Translations under genes and position numbers: made by a program
Notes under the pieces: model-generated
Seen by the model: only the letters and a program-made list of their open reading frames with translations
Told to the model about the DNA's origin: nothing
Database searches by the model: none
Shown here: positions 20,469 through 29,746 of the stretch, one piece after another
How positions within the stretch are numbered: position 1 is the first letter of the stretch
Layout of the letters: every line of letters starts with the position of its first letter
NCBI RefSeq assembly: GCF_007559435.1
Contig: NZ_VMBP01000002.1
Span: 558,001 to 622,000, forward strand
DNA from: Ancylobacter moscoviensis
GTDB taxonomy: Bacteria; Pseudomonadota; Alphaproteobacteria; Rhizobiales; Xanthobacteraceae
Direction of reading: 5' to 3'
Length of the DNA: 64,000 nucleotides

Positions 20469-20792
20469 TCAGTCCCCGCGGCGGGTCGGGCGGGACCAGA
20501 TCAGCGAGTAGCCATCGCCGTCCTCGTCGTCGAAGAGGTTGGCGTAGATGGGGGCGTTGAAGCTCGGATCGTCGAGCTTGAGGCCGAGATATTCGCGGCC
20601 CTCGTTGGAGCGTTTGGACCAGGCGGCGCCGATCTCGACGCGGCCGACCAGAACCCGGTGGCTGGGGGCGTTTTCGCCGGTGGCGCGCTGGTCGGGGACG
20701 ATGCGCACGCCCTTGGCCTGGACGCTGAGGGTGACGATTTCGCCGCTGAACTCGTTCGAGGCGGTCTTCTTGAAGGTGCCGATGGTCGCCAT
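20469..20792 (-). CDS. DUF736 domain protein
   Basis: The 107-residue protein begins MATIGTFKKTASNEFSGEI, the DUF736 signature, continues with a beta-rich segment (VLVGRVEIGAAWSKRSNEGR, then YLGLKLDDPSF) and ends YSLIWSRPTRRGD. DUF736 proteins are abundant in rhizobial ICEs and plasmids and are small soluble proteins of unknown function. GGAG precedes the ATG by eight bases. A strong hairpin follows, so it is probably a monocistronic unit. Confidence 0.88.
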   Translation of the reverse strand: MATIGTFKKTASNEFSGEIVTLSVQAKGVRIVPDQRATGENAPSHRVLVGRVEIGAAWSKRSNEGREYLGLKLDDPSFNAPIYANLFDDEDGDGYSLIWSRPTRRGD

Positions 20793-21364
20793 TTTCAAAT
20801 CTCCGTTTCCGTGTTCGAGCCCGCACCATTGCGGCCTCGATGGCGATCGACAGGCCGGAGGCGATCGACGGCGCACCCCGAAGGGGCCTGACAGCTAAGG
20901 AGGGCTTTCTTGTCCCGCGAGGAATGACGGCGCAGCCGGCAGGGGAAGAAAGTTTGACGCGGCTGTTGCGTCATAGGCGATCAAGGCGAAGCCGGCCTTC
21001 GGCCAGATCAAGCCATTGATGAGGCCGTTTGGAGCGGTCTGGAGACGCGAAGAAGCGGAGATGATGGCGGCCCTGTCGAGACCAGCGCCAAGACCTCCTC
21101 GATGCTCACCGGCGCATCCTCCCCTCTTGTCGGCGGGCCTTGCGTCTGTCGTGTTCACCCGACCTGCCACGGGCGGAAACCTCCGCCGCTTCGTGTCGAT
21201 CGGTTGCGTCGAGATCGGCGCTCGATCCGGGTGGTCCTGAGGGGGTGCACGCTGCGGTCCTCTGCGTGATCCGGGCTCCGTCGCCCACATCGCCACCCCA
21301 TGAAACGACGTGGACGCAGTGCGGTGTCGTTGTTCCGGTCTCGTTGGTGTCCGTTGCGAGACGA
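20793..21364. other. 572-base stretch without a recognised gene
   Basis: Open frames exist in this high-GC stretch on both strands but none has a ribosome site, a recognisable motif or coherent composition. It separates DUF736 from the membrane-protein gene inside the ICE backbone and may be the remains of lost backbone genes. I see no repeat or promoter that I can defend. Confidence 0.5.
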
Positions 21365-21805
21365 TCAGGCTTGAGCGGGGTGCTGGCCGGTCGGGCCGGT
21401 GGCCGCCATCGCCGTGACGCGCGCAAACGCGGTGATGCCGACTGCAATCGCGCCGATGACAGAGAAAACCAACTGCCACGTCTCCGACGGCATGGTGTGT
21501 TTCACGATGCCATGCGTCGCGTGGTAGCCCGCGATGGCCGCGGGCGCGACGAAGGCGAGCGCGATCAGCATCCGCGCCCAGAGCGGGCGGACGATCCCGA
21601 GCAGAACCTGACCGATGCCGAGCGTCAGCCCGGCTGCGACCACGCCGACAAGGATTGCGCCAAGCCAGCCTGCGCCGGTGTCATAGGCCCAGGCGCCTGC
21701 GGTGATCCCTGCGAAGAATGGCAGCGCGAAGACGGCGAGCGTGAACAGCAGCCAGCAGAAGAAGCCGATTGCCGCGATGGAAAGGAGAATGCCGAGAAAG
21801 ATCAT
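21365..21805 (-). CDS. ICE-associated small membrane protein
   Basis: From ATG 21805 the 146-residue product has about four or five membrane helices (LGILLSIAAIGFFCWLLFTL, ALPFFAGITAGAWAY, GAILVGVVAAGLTLGIGQVL, MLIALAFVAPAAIAGY, QLVFSVIGAIAVGITAF). I do not recognise a characterised family; such proteins recur in rhizobial ICE backbones. GGAGGC lies about six bases upstream of ATG 21805, which makes this start better than the long upstream open frame. Confidence 0.65.
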   Translation of the reverse strand: MIFLGILLSIAAIGFFCWLLFTLAVFALPFFAGITAGAWAYDTGAGWLGAILVGVVAAGLTLGIGQVLLGIVRPLWARMLIALAFVAPAAIAGYHATHGIVKHTMPSETWQLVFSVIGAIAVGITAFARVTAMAATGPTGQHPAQA

Positions 21806-21947
21806 GGTGGTGCCTCCGAGAGAAAAATTCTGACGGGCGCGCCTTCCACCACCACCACGGCGCGTTGGGGAACATAGCAAAAGATGGACGGCAACGGGAG
21901 CTGAAACGGATGAGGTTCCAGCTCCGCAGGCGATGACCTTCGCCCCG

Positions 21948-22115
21948 TCATGGGATGAAAGGGTCGATTTCGCGGACGATCTGGGAGGCGTCGCCGTCAT
22001 ATTCACTGGCGGGTGTGACCGACAGCGTGCCGTCGCCGGCGCGGAAGATGACGATGACGGTCATCAAGGTGGTGGCGAGGCTGAGCGCGAAGGCGTGGGC
22101 GGCGTTGAAGGACAT
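21948..22115 (-). CDS. Small single-span membrane protein
   Basis: The 55-residue protein starts MSFNAAHAFALSLATTLMTV and has one hydrophobic segment (about 8-25) followed by an acidic soluble tail (YDGDASQIVREIDPF). AGGAG lies eight bases upstream of ATG 22115. No family is recognised. It is on the same strand as its neighbours in the ICE backbone. Confidence 0.55.
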   Translation of the reverse strand: MSFNAAHAFALSLATTLMTVIVIFRAGDGTLSVTPASEYDGDASQIVREIDPFIP

Positions 22116-22399
22116 CGATCCAGCTCCTGTCTCGAGCGGAGATCCATTCCCCGCTGACAGGCGCCCGATGTGTTCGGCCGAGGGCCGCAATCACCGCGAC
22201 AGGCGCAGCCGAAGCGGCGGCACGCGCATGCGTAGTCCGACCCTTTACGGGTTGATGGCGTCAGGCCCTCGGCCGGACCAAGGATCAGCGCATTTGAAGC
22301 GGGGTGGAGATCCGCGACAGGAGCGGTCGTCGTCCAGGGGCGCTCATGCCGGTTTGCCTCGCAGCCACATCCGCACGTCGATGGAAATGTGGACGGCGC

Positions 22400-23326
22400 T
22401 CACGCGCCGCCCGTGCCGAACCGATAGACCGGGATGCCGAGCTTCCTGGCCTTGTCGGTGAGGTTGTCCTGGATGCCCGTGCCGGGGAAAATAAGGACGC
22501 CGATCGGCATCACCGCCAGCATGGCGTCGTTGCGCTTGAACGGGGCGGCCTTGGCATGCTTCGTCCAGTCGGGCTTGAAGGCGACCTGCGGCACCTTGCG
22601 CGTTTCCGCCCATTTGGCGGCGATCTTTTCGGCCCCTTTCGGGGAACCGCCGTGCATCAGCACCATGTCGGGGTGCTTGGCGTGAACCTGGTCGAGCTTG
22701 GCCCAGATCAGCTTGTGGTCGGCGGTGTCACCGCCGGAGAAGGCGATCTTCGGGCCAGCGGGCACGAGCACCTCGGTTTCCGCGCGGCGCTTGGCGGCGA
22801 TGAAGTCGCGGCTGTCGATCATCGCGGCGGTCAGGTGGCGATGGTTGACCCGCGATCCTGTGCGCTGGGACCAGGGTGAGCCAGTGGCGCGGTGGTAGTG
22901 TTCGGCGGCGCCGTCGCGGAAGACTTCCAAGCTGTCGCGTCGTTCGATCAGCGATTGCCCAAGGTCGATCAGGCGTTCGAGCTGGACGGATTTGACTTCT
23001 GAGCCATCCTGTTCACGCTGGAGCCGCTTCTGCGCCTGCTCGTTGTCATCGAGCTTCCGGTCGGCCCGCTCGACGGCGCGGTGGAACATGTTGACGGTCG
23101 ACCAGAGGAGATCGTCGAGGTCGGGATCGAGGCTGGTATCGGCCACGGTGGAGATCAGGGCGTCGAAGATGTCGGCAACGGCGCCTTCGATGATGCGGTC
23201 CTCCGGGACGGGTCGGGGATCGGCTTCCTCTTCCGAAGGTCGGTATCCGTAGAGCTGAAGCTCCTGCACGATATGGTCGGTCGGCGATGATGCGTGTTCG
23301 GGTTCGTAGTCGTCATGCCCGCTCAT
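22400..23326 (-). CDS. DUF2493 (SLOG-fold) domain protein
   Basis: The 308-residue product has a helical, charged N-terminal region (about 30-150, with coiled-coil-like ADRKLDDNEQAQKRLQREQD) and a C-terminal DUF2493 domain: PKIAFSGGDTADHKLIW, DMVLMHGGSPKGAEKIAAKW, VPQVAFKPDW and VLIFPGTGIQDNLTDKARK. This is a Rossmann-like SLOG fold of the YspA type predicted to bind nucleotide-derived ligands. ATG 23326 has GGAG upstream. It is a standard backbone gene in these ICEs; its biological role is unknown. Confidence 0.82.
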   Translation of the reverse strand: MSGHDDYEPEHASSPTDHIVQELQLYGYRPSEEEADPRPVPEDRIIEGAVADIFDALISTVADTSLDPDLDDLLWSTVNMFHRAVERADRKLDDNEQAQKRLQREQDGSEVKSVQLERLIDLGQSLIERRDSLEVFRDGAAEHYHRATGSPWSQRTGSRVNHRHLTAAMIDSRDFIAAKRRAETEVLVPAGPKIAFSGGDTADHKLIWAKLDQVHAKHPDMVLMHGGSPKGAEKIAAKWAETRKVPQVAFKPDWTKHAKAAPFKRNDAMLAVMPIGVLIFPGTGIQDNLTDKARKLGIPVYRFGTGGA

Positions 23327-23637
23327 GGGATGCTCCGTCGGTTGGACCGCGACCGTCGCGGCCTTCATGGCGACGAAGCCGTCGGGCGGGACGGACCTGC
23401 ACCCGGAGCGAAGCGTAGGGCCGAAGCGCAGCGGAGGATGGCGAAGGCCGGCGATTTTGCCTCGCGATGGAAAGCGGCCCGAAGGGCAGCGCCGGAAAAT
23501 CGTCGGCCGCAGCCGTTGCCGGTCCGGCCCGGCTGACGGCCGATCGCCCTCTCGAAGGCCGAGGCGCGGTCCTCTCCGAAGGCTGAACGCATCCGGGCGA
23601 GCATGATGATTGCTGCCTCGACACTCCTTGCCGGCGA
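23327..23637. other. 311-base gap, no gene recognised
   Basis: Between the TOPRIM gene stop and the DUF2493 start there is GC-rich sequence without a credible frame, ribosome site or hairpin with T-tract. It may carry the DUF2493 promoter. Confidence 0.4.
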
Positions 23638-24678
23638 CTATGCTGCTTCGAGCCAGAAACGGGCGACGTCCGGCGGTGCGAGCTGCACACGCAGATTGGC
23701 GCGGAGCGCGTCGATGCCGAGGCGCCGGAGATCCTCGTTGAAGTCCTCCAGCACCGGCGAGAGCACGATGGCCTCGATCCCGGCCGTGTTCGCCCGTTCG
23801 ACCAGGCTATCCCGCGCGCTGTCGCCCGCCGGGTCATTGTCGCGGACGATGTAGAGCCGGCGCAGAGTCTCGGGGAACAGGATGGCGGCCAGATGGGCAG
23901 CGGAGAGCGCCGCCGCCATCGCCATGTGCGGTATCGCCTGATGTGCTGACAGGACGCTTTCGATGCCTTCGCCTGCCGCCATCACCTCGCTGGCGATCCC
24001 GAAACGGACGGCATGACCGAGCAGGTCGCCCATCGCCTTGCGCTGGGTTTGGATCGGCGCCTTGTCGGAGCCGTCAGGTGCGAGCCAGGTCCGATGCGCA
24101 CCGGTGATCGTGCCCCTGAGATCGGTGACGGCGGCGATCATCGCCGGCCAGGTTTCGGTCGGGCCATGATCGTCGGGCCGGTAGTAGCAGCGCGGATGGA
24201 AGCGGAGGTTTCCGGTTCCGTGCAAAGCCGTAATGCCGCGATTGCGGAGATACGCCTCTACAGAGGTGCCGCCGATCGGCTGCGACATGGCGAACAATCG
24301 CCTTGCCGCTTCGGCTGAGCCTGACGGGGCTGGCGTGCTTGGTCGCTTCTTCTTCTCAGGTGCGGGTTCGGGACGCGGCAGGCTGAGGAAGGTTCGGGCT
24401 TCCGCGACGACATCGGCGAAGTCGATGAGGCCGCAGCTCTCGCGAATAACGTCGAGCAGATCGCCATGCTCACCGGTGGCGGCGTCGGTCCATTTACCCG
24501 CCGGTCCCTTCGCCGTCGCCTTGAGCCGCACGAACATCGAGCGGCCGGGCGTGTTGCGGACGTCGCCGACCTGCCAGTAATTGCCCTGGCGATGGCCGGC
24601 GCCGAGATAATGGCGGCATACCGCCTCGGCCTCCCGGCCGAGACGGTTCGCCAGATCGGAAGCGTCGAGACGGGTCAT
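23638..24678 (-). CDS. TOPRIM-domain (DUF7146-type) primase-like protein
   Basis: The 346-residue protein has an N-terminal region with WTDAATGEHGDLLDVI, a middle segment GNLRFHPRCYYRPDD and a TOPRIM fold with the acidic signatures GEGIESVLSAHQ and YIVRDNDPAGDSA (Glu then D-x-D). Related ICE and plasmid proteins resemble DnaG-like or helicase-primase proteins and may help to prime element DNA. There is no CHC2 zinc cluster. Its ATG overlaps the stop of the strawberry-notch gene by one base (TGATG), so the two are translated as a unit. Confidence 0.82.
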   Translation of the reverse strand: MTRLDASDLANRLGREAEAVCRHYLGAGHRQGNYWQVGDVRNTPGRSMFVRLKATAKGPAGKWTDAATGEHGDLLDVIRESCGLIDFADVVAEARTFLSLPRPEPAPEKKKRPSTPAPSGSAEAARRLFAMSQPIGGTSVEAYLRNRGITALHGTGNLRFHPRCYYRPDDHGPTETWPAMIAAVTDLRGTITGAHRTWLAPDGSDKAPIQTQRKAMGDLLGHAVRFGIASEVMAAGEGIESVLSAHQAIPHMAMAAALSAAHLAAILFPETLRRLYIVRDNDPAGDSARDSLVERANTAGIEAIVLSPVLEDFNEDLRRLGIDALRANLRVQLAPPDVARFWLEAA

Positions 24679-27600
24679 CACGCCGCCTCGCGTTCGCCGA
24701 TGCGCTGGACCGGATAGCGGCCCAGCACGCGCTCCAGCACCACGGGGCCGGCGGTATCGGTCGGCACGAACATCCTGAGCTTCCAGGAGATGATCTCGTG
24801 GAACAGGCCGTAGGCGGTGAGCCGCTCGCGCATCGTGTCGGTGAAGCCGGACAACTCGATGCGCTCGGCGCCCATGATGCGGACGCGGCGAAGCTGAAGC
24901 CCCTCGGCGAGGTCGAGGATGGTGCGGCCATCCATTAGCGCCACGAAAGCGTCGGCGGGCGTGAGCGTAGCTGCGCCGGTCGTGGCGGCGTTGGCCGCCC
25001 AGGCGGGCGAGACCTTGCGGCCGACGATCCGCTCGCCGTCGTCGGTCTGGAGCCGATAGACACGGGTGGACTCGTTCGGCAGCCGCTTCCAGATCGGCAG
25101 CAACAGACCGGCGACGACATGGATCGTGTTGTCGGAGAACTCCGGCACGTCCGCGACCTCGGCGGCCCAGGTCATGGTGAAGGCATCGCGATCCGCCTCG
25201 GTCCAATGGGTCTCGCCCATCATCTTCACCGGAACGGTGTGCGATTCCATTGGCCGGATCAGCCGGACACGGCGTTCGATCTCGCCATCGTCGAGCATGA
25301 TCGAGGTGGCGGGGATCTGGACGGCGGCGCGACCCGACCGTTCGTTCACCAGCAGCCTGGCGCCGGGTTCGCCGAGATAGGCGAGCGCGTCGTCCAGCGT
25401 GACCGGGCGGTTGCGGGTGCGCTGCGCGATGGTGAGCAGCCGGGTCTCGGCACCCGTGCCCGGATGGGTGTAGATCGTCTGGCGGCCGGTGACGGTGAAG
25501 CCTTCCGCTGTCAGCGTCTCCAGTCCGACATCGTAGATGCCGGCGGCGATGGCGCCCTCGATCTTGCCGGTGAGAAGCTGCTCGAAGGCGGTGAACAACA
25601 CGCCCTGAAGTTCGATGGTCAGCGCCAGCAGCCGGTTGAGAAAGGTGGTGATCGGCGGCAACTCGTCCTTGATGCCGTTCGCGTCCATCAGCTTCAGGCC
25701 GGTGGCGGACTCGAAGCGGTCGAGCGAGCAGCCTTCGACCTTGCCGCGCACCAGCAGGAGATAGAGCTGGCGCAGCGCATCGCGGGCATAGGCGCTTTCC
25801 AGATTGTCCTCGGGGCGGAACAGGCCCTGGCCGCCGGTCTGGCGCTGGCCACGGGTGATGGCGCCCAGCGTGTCGAGTCGCCGGGCGATGGTGGAGAGGA
25901 AGCGTTTCTCCGCCTTGACGTTCGTGGCGATGGGCCGGAACAGCGGCGGCTGCGCCTGGTTGGTCCGGTGCGTGCGGCCGAGGCCCTGAATGGCGGCGTC
26001 CGCTTTCCAGCCGGGTTCGAGCAGATAGTGGACGCGCAGCCGCGTGTTCCGCGCCGAAAGCTCGGCGTGATAGCTACGGCCGGTGCCGCCGGCGTCCGAG
26101 AAGATCAGGATGCGCTTGCTGTCATCCATGAACTGCTGGGTTTCGGCGAGATTGGCGGCGGCGGCGCGGTTCTCGACGACGAGACGGTCGCCGCCCGAAG
26201 ACGCGCGCTTGCGGACGATGCGCCGCGAGCGGCCCGTGACCTCCGCCACCAGCTCGGTGCCGAAATGCTGGACGATCTGGTCGAGCGCGCCGGGCACCGG
26301 CGGCAGGGAGGCAAGCTGCGCGATCAGCTCGTCGCGGCGCGCCACGGCCTCGCGGCTTTCGACGGGCTGGCCGTCGCGATAGACTGGCCGCGACGACAGA
26401 TTGCCCTCGCTGTCGGTGAACGGCTCGTAGAGCTGCACCGGGAAGGAATGGGCGAGGTAGTCGAGAACATATTCCCTCGGCGTGATGTCGACGCGGATAT
26501 CGTTCCATTCCTCGGTCGGCAGATCGGCCAGCCGGCGTTCCATCAGCGCCTCGCCGGTCGAGACGATCTGGATGACAGCAGCATGGCCGGCTTCCAGGTC
26601 GCTGGTGATCGACCGGATCAGGGTCGGTGTCTTCATGCTGGTGAGCAGATGGCCGAAGAAGCGCTGCTTCGCGCTCTCGAAGGCCGAGCGCGCGGCGGAC
26701 TTGGCTTGCCGGTTCAGCGTGCCGGTGGCGCCGGTGATATTGGCCGCCTCCATCGCCGCGTCGAGGTGGTTATGGATGATGGCAAAGGCCCCGGCATAGG
26801 CATCGTAGATGTGGGTCTGCTCGAGGGTCAGCGTGTGCTCGACCAGCTCGTATTCCACGCCGTCGAAGGAGAGCGAGCGGGCGGTGTAGAGGCCGAGCGC
26901 GCGCAGATCGCGGGCCAGCACCTCCATCGCCGCGACACCGCCGGCCTCGATCGCCTCGACGAACTCAGCGCGGGTGCTGAACGGAAAATCCTCGCCGCCC
27001 CACAGGCCGAGCCGCTGGGCATAGGCGAGATTGTGGACCGTCGTGGCGCCGGTCGCCGAGACATAGACGACGCGGGCGTTCGGTAGCGCGTGCTGGAGCC
27101 GCAGACCCGCGCGGCCCTGTTGCGAGGCGGCGACGTCGCCGCGTTCTCCCTTGCCGCCACCGGCGTTCTGCATCGCGTGCGCCTCGTCGAAAATGAGGAC
27201 TCCGTCGAAGTCTGAGCCCAACCATTCGACGATCTGTCGGACGCGCGAAACCTTCTCGCCACGGTCGTCGGAGCGTAGCGTGGCATAGGTCGTAAACAGG
27301 ACGCCTTCCGGCAGCGTGATCGGCCGCCCCTGCGGGAAGCGCGACAGCGGCGTGACCAGCAGGCGCTCCATGCCGAGCGCCGACCAGTCGCGCTGCGCGT
27401 CCTCGATCAGCTTGTCGGACTTGCTGATCCACACCGCCTTGCGGCGGCCCTGGAGCCAGTTGTCGAGAATGATGGCGGCGGACTGACGCCCTTTGCCGAC
27501 GCCGGTGCCGTCACCGATCATGAAGCCGCGCCGGAAGCGCGCGGCGTTCGTCGCATCCTCGCGCGCGGCGGTGACGACATCGAAGGTGGCGTCCACCGTC

Positions 27601-29039
27601 CACGATCCGGCAAGATGATCGGCGTGAGCCTCGCCGGCATAAATGACGGTCTCGAGCTGCGCGTCGGACAGCAGCTCGTGGATATTGACCGGGAGGTGCG
27701 GCCGATAGCTCGGTCTGGGCGGGGCGACCGAAGCCATCGCCGCCGATTGCACCAGCCTGGTGGGGTGCGCCTGAGAACCGGCAATACGGATCGCCTGCAA
27801 TCCGTATTCTTCATAGATGCCGTCGGAATAGATGCCGTCGGACAAACGGCCGCCTTCGCCCGCTAGGCCGTCCGGGGTCTCGTAGGCGAGTGGCAGGCCG
27901 TCCGGCTCGGTCATCGGCACGGCCGCAGGGACGGCCTTGGCGGTGCGGTTGATATAGCCGCGCACGCTGCGAGGGGCGGAAGCCGCGACAGTCGGGACCG
28001 TGAGGGAGGGATCGACGGCGAGCCGTGTCGGCAGATGATCGTCGAGCCAGCCCAGCAGCGTGGCGGCGTCCGAGGCAACGCCGGGTGCGGCCGGGAACAC
28101 GGCCGGATCGTCGGCGGGCCGCTTGTCGATGACGGTCAGCCGCGTCGGAAACGTCGTGCCGTGTTTGGCATAGACCGCGCCGTCGATGGCGGCGGAGAAG
28201 ACGATGCGCCCGCGCTCCTGCAGGCGAATGAAGGCGCCCCGCCAGGCCAGATTGTCGGGCGCGAAGCTGGCGCCGGTGATCGTAACCAGGCGTCCGCCGG
28301 GAGTCAGACGCGCCAGCGCCGAGGCGACATGGCGATAGGTGGTGTCGGCGACGCGGCCTTCGACATTGGCCATCGCCGAAAATGGCGGGTTCATCAGCAC
28401 GACGCTGGGTGTGGCGGCGGGATCGAGATGATCGTCGATCTGCGCCGCATCGAAGCGGGTGACGGGAATGGCCGGAAAGAGAAGCGAAAGCAGCGCGGCG
28501 CGGGTGTCGGCCAGCTCGTTGAGAACGAGCGCGCCGCCGGCGATCTCGGCGAGGATGGCGAACAGGCCGGTGCCGGCCGAAGGCTCCAGCACCCGGTCGG
28601 CCGGAGTGATTGCCGCGGCGTGGGCGGCGACCAGGCCGAGCGGGATCGGCGTCGAGAATTGCTGGAAGGTCTGGCTCTCCGTCGACCGCCGTGTATGCGT
28701 CGGCAGAAGGTTGGCGATTTTCGACAGCGCGGAAAGGCGGGCTGCCGGAGACCCGGCTTTGCGGAAAAGCGCACGGCCGTATTTGCGGAGGAACAGGACG
28801 GTCGCCGCCTCGCAGGCGTCATAGGCCGTCTTCCAGTCCCAGGCGCCGGTGGCGTCCGATGTGCCGAAGGCGGCCTCCATCGCCGCACGCAGGGCGGCGG
28901 CATCGACGCGCTCGCCGCGTTCGAGATGGGGCAGCAGCAGACCGGCGGCCGTGAAGATGGCGCTGGCGGGTTCGGGATTGGAGCCGAGCGGAAGCGGCGC
29001 GGCGGCGGAAGCCGCCGCGGATGCGGAAATCAGGGTCAT
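24678..29039 (-). CDS. Strawberry-notch family methyltransferase-helicase (DarB-like)
   Basis: The 1453-residue protein starts at ATG 29039. Residues about 130-330 form an adenine-methyltransferase-like domain with VLEPSAGTGLFAILAEIAGG (SAM motif) and VVLMNPPFSAM (catalytic NPPF). Then comes a strawberry-notch/SNF2 helicase: Walker A FMIGDGTGVGKGRQSA (about 507), DEAH VLIFDEAHAMQN (about 612), YVSATGATTVHNLAY, and a C-terminal helicase lobe with QGLGRTHRTNQAQPP. Both catalytic centres look intact. The methyltransferase-plus-helicase layout recalls the phage P1 antirestriction protein DarB; a role in protecting element DNA is inference. A conserved leader precedes the gene. Confidence 0.87.
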   Translation of the reverse strand: MTLISASAAASAAAPLPLGSNPEPASAIFTAAGLLLPHLERGERVDAAALRAAMEAAFGTSDATGAWDWKTAYDACEAATVLFLRKYGRALFRKAGSPAARLSALSKIANLLPTHTRRSTESQTFQQFSTPIPLGLVAAHAAAITPADRVLEPSAGTGLFAILAEIAGGALVLNELADTRAALLSLLFPAIPVTRFDAAQIDDHLDPAATPSVVLMNPPFSAMANVEGRVADTTYRHVASALARLTPGGRLVTITGASFAPDNLAWRGAFIRLQERGRIVFSAAIDGAVYAKHGTTFPTRLTVIDKRPADDPAVFPAAPGVASDAATLLGWLDDHLPTRLAVDPSLTVPTVAASAPRSVRGYINRTAKAVPAAVPMTEPDGLPLAYETPDGLAGEGGRLSDGIYSDGIYEEYGLQAIRIAGSQAHPTRLVQSAAMASVAPPRPSYRPHLPVNIHELLSDAQLETVIYAGEAHADHLAGSWTVDATFDVVTAAREDATNAARFRRGFMIGDGTGVGKGRQSAAIILDNWLQGRRKAVWISKSDKLIEDAQRDWSALGMERLLVTPLSRFPQGRPITLPEGVLFTTYATLRSDDRGEKVSRVRQIVEWLGSDFDGVLIFDEAHAMQNAGGGKGERGDVAASQQGRAGLRLQHALPNARVVYVSATGATTVHNLAYAQRLGLWGGEDFPFSTRAEFVEAIEAGGVAAMEVLARDLRALGLYTARSLSFDGVEYELVEHTLTLEQTHIYDAYAGAFAIIHNHLDAAMEAANITGATGTLNRQAKSAARSAFESAKQRFFGHLLTSMKTPTLIRSITSDLEAGHAAVIQIVSTGEALMERRLADLPTEEWNDIRVDITPREYVLDYLAHSFPVQLYEPFTDSEGNLSSRPVYRDGQPVESREAVARRDELIAQLASLPPVPGALDQIVQHFGTELVAEVTGRSRRIVRKRASSGGDRLVVENRAAAANLAETQQFMDDSKRILIFSDAGGTGRSYHAELSARNTRLRVHYLLEPGWKADAAIQGLGRTHRTNQAQPPLFRPIATNVKAEKRFLSTIARRLDTLGAITRGQRQTGGQGLFRPEDNLESAYARDALRQLYLLLVRGKVEGCSLDRFESATGLKLMDANGIKDELPPITTFLNRLLALTIELQGVLFTAFEQLLTGKIEGAIAAGIYDVGLETLTAEGFTVTGRQTIYTHPGTGAETRLLTIAQRTRNRPVTLDDALAYLGEPGARLLVNERSGRAAVQIPATSIMLDDGEIERRVRLIRPMESHTVPVKMMGETHWTEADRDAFTMTWAAEVADVPEFSDNTIHVVAGLLLPIWKRLPNESTRVYRLQTDDGERIVGRKVSPAWAANAATTGAATLTPADAFVALMDGRTILDLAEGLQLRRVRIMGAERIELSGFTDTMRERLTAYGLFHEIISWKLRMFVPTDTAGPVVLERVLGRYPVQRIGEREAA

Positions 29040-29059
29040 GATGTGAGCCTCGGGAGAGC

Positions 29060-29136
29060 GGGAACGGACGAGCCGCGCGGCGCTCTCTCTCGACCGCACC
29101 GGCTCAAACCCGTTCCGGCCGCCCTCTCACTCTCGG
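29060..29136 (-). promoter_or_regulatory. Shared leader element, copy 1 (strawberry-notch gene)
   Basis: Read on the minus strand this has GAGAGTGAGAGGGCGG (29122-29134 end), a central GGGTTTGAG block and GTCGAGAGAGAG before the start codon. The same ordered blocks precede parB and ardC. No sigma-70 hexamers are obvious in it. Confidence 0.55.
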
Positions 29137-29150
29137 GACGCCGGCATGGA

Positions 29151-29182
29151 AAAAGCGCCCGACCGTGAGGGGGGGCGCTTTT
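29151..29182 (-). terminator. Terminator of the 30159-29190 gene trio
   Basis: AAAAGCGCCC and GGGCGCTTTT form a 10-bp stem; on the minus strand it ends in TTTTT. It lies just past the stop of the last gene of the operon and before the leader of the strawberry-notch gene. Confidence 0.75.
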
Positions 29183-29189
29183 CCGGGGA

Positions 29190-29486
29190 TCAGATCCAGT
29201 GTCCGTCCGCGATCTCGCAGGCGACGAGCGCGCGGGCCTTGCGGATGAGGTCATCGCCGCAGGTGTCGATGTGGCCGAAGAACCTGGCGCGGGCGCCGTT
29301 CTCGGCCCAATCGGCATAGGCGCAATATTCGCGAGCCTTGGATCGGAAGGCCCGCATGTCGTTGGCCCAATGCGGCTTGGGCTCGATGACCACGGTGATG
29401 CCGTCCCTGGTTTCCGGCCAGGGCAGAGACCGTTCGCGCGGCGGATGCTGGCGATCCGCCGCGAAGATGGCGTCGATGTCGGTCAT
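29190..29486 (-). CDS. Conserved ICE hypothetical protein (98 residues)
   Basis: The protein starts MTDIDAIFAADRQHPPRERS and contains WPETRDGITVVIEPKPHWAN and CAYADWAENGARARFFGHID. No domain is recognised; it is soluble, slightly acidic and rich in aromatic residues. It overlaps the gene upstream by ATGA and is the last of three overlapping genes, followed by a terminator. Such trios lie between parB and strawberry-notch genes in related elements. Confidence 0.65.
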   Translation of the reverse strand: MTDIDAIFAADRQHPPRERSLPWPETRDGITVVIEPKPHWANDMRAFRSKAREYCAYADWAENGARARFFGHIDTCGDDLIRKARALVACEIADGHWI

Positions 29487-29746
29487 GGCGCCTCTCCCGC
29501 GTCGGGGCGCACGAAGCCTTCGGGATCGCCGGGATCGGGCGGCAGATAGGCGTCATAGGGATTGCCGTCGGCGAGATGGCCGAAGGGCGTGAAGACGTAA
29601 TCGCCATCGTCCCGCCCCACGGCGCAGATGACATAGCGCGGGCTGCCCGTCACCGCGTCGAGGCATTCCATGAGGGCGAGATTGCCGTCGCCCGCCGCGC
29701 GCAGCAGGGTCTGGAAGTTGCTCCGGGCGTAGGAGGGAATGCTCAT
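29483..29746 (-). CDS. DUF6117-like small ICE protein
   Basis: The 87-residue protein (MSIPSYARSNFQTLLRAAGD, LALMECLDAVTGSPRYVICA) resembles the DUF6117 family of ICE proteins of unknown function. It is acidic and ends in a Pro/Asp-rich tail. Start and stop codons overlap both neighbours by four bases, implying translational coupling through all three genes. Confidence 0.65.
   Translation of the reverse strand: MSIPSYARSNFQTLLRAAGDGNLALMECLDAVTGSPRYVICAVGRDDGDYVFTPFGHLADGNPYDAYLPPDPGDPEGFVRPDAGEAP

Noticed and set aside
25119..27086. 655-codon plus-strand frame opposite the strawberry-notch gene
   Set aside because: The opposite strand has the helicase and methyltransferase motifs; this translation shows none.
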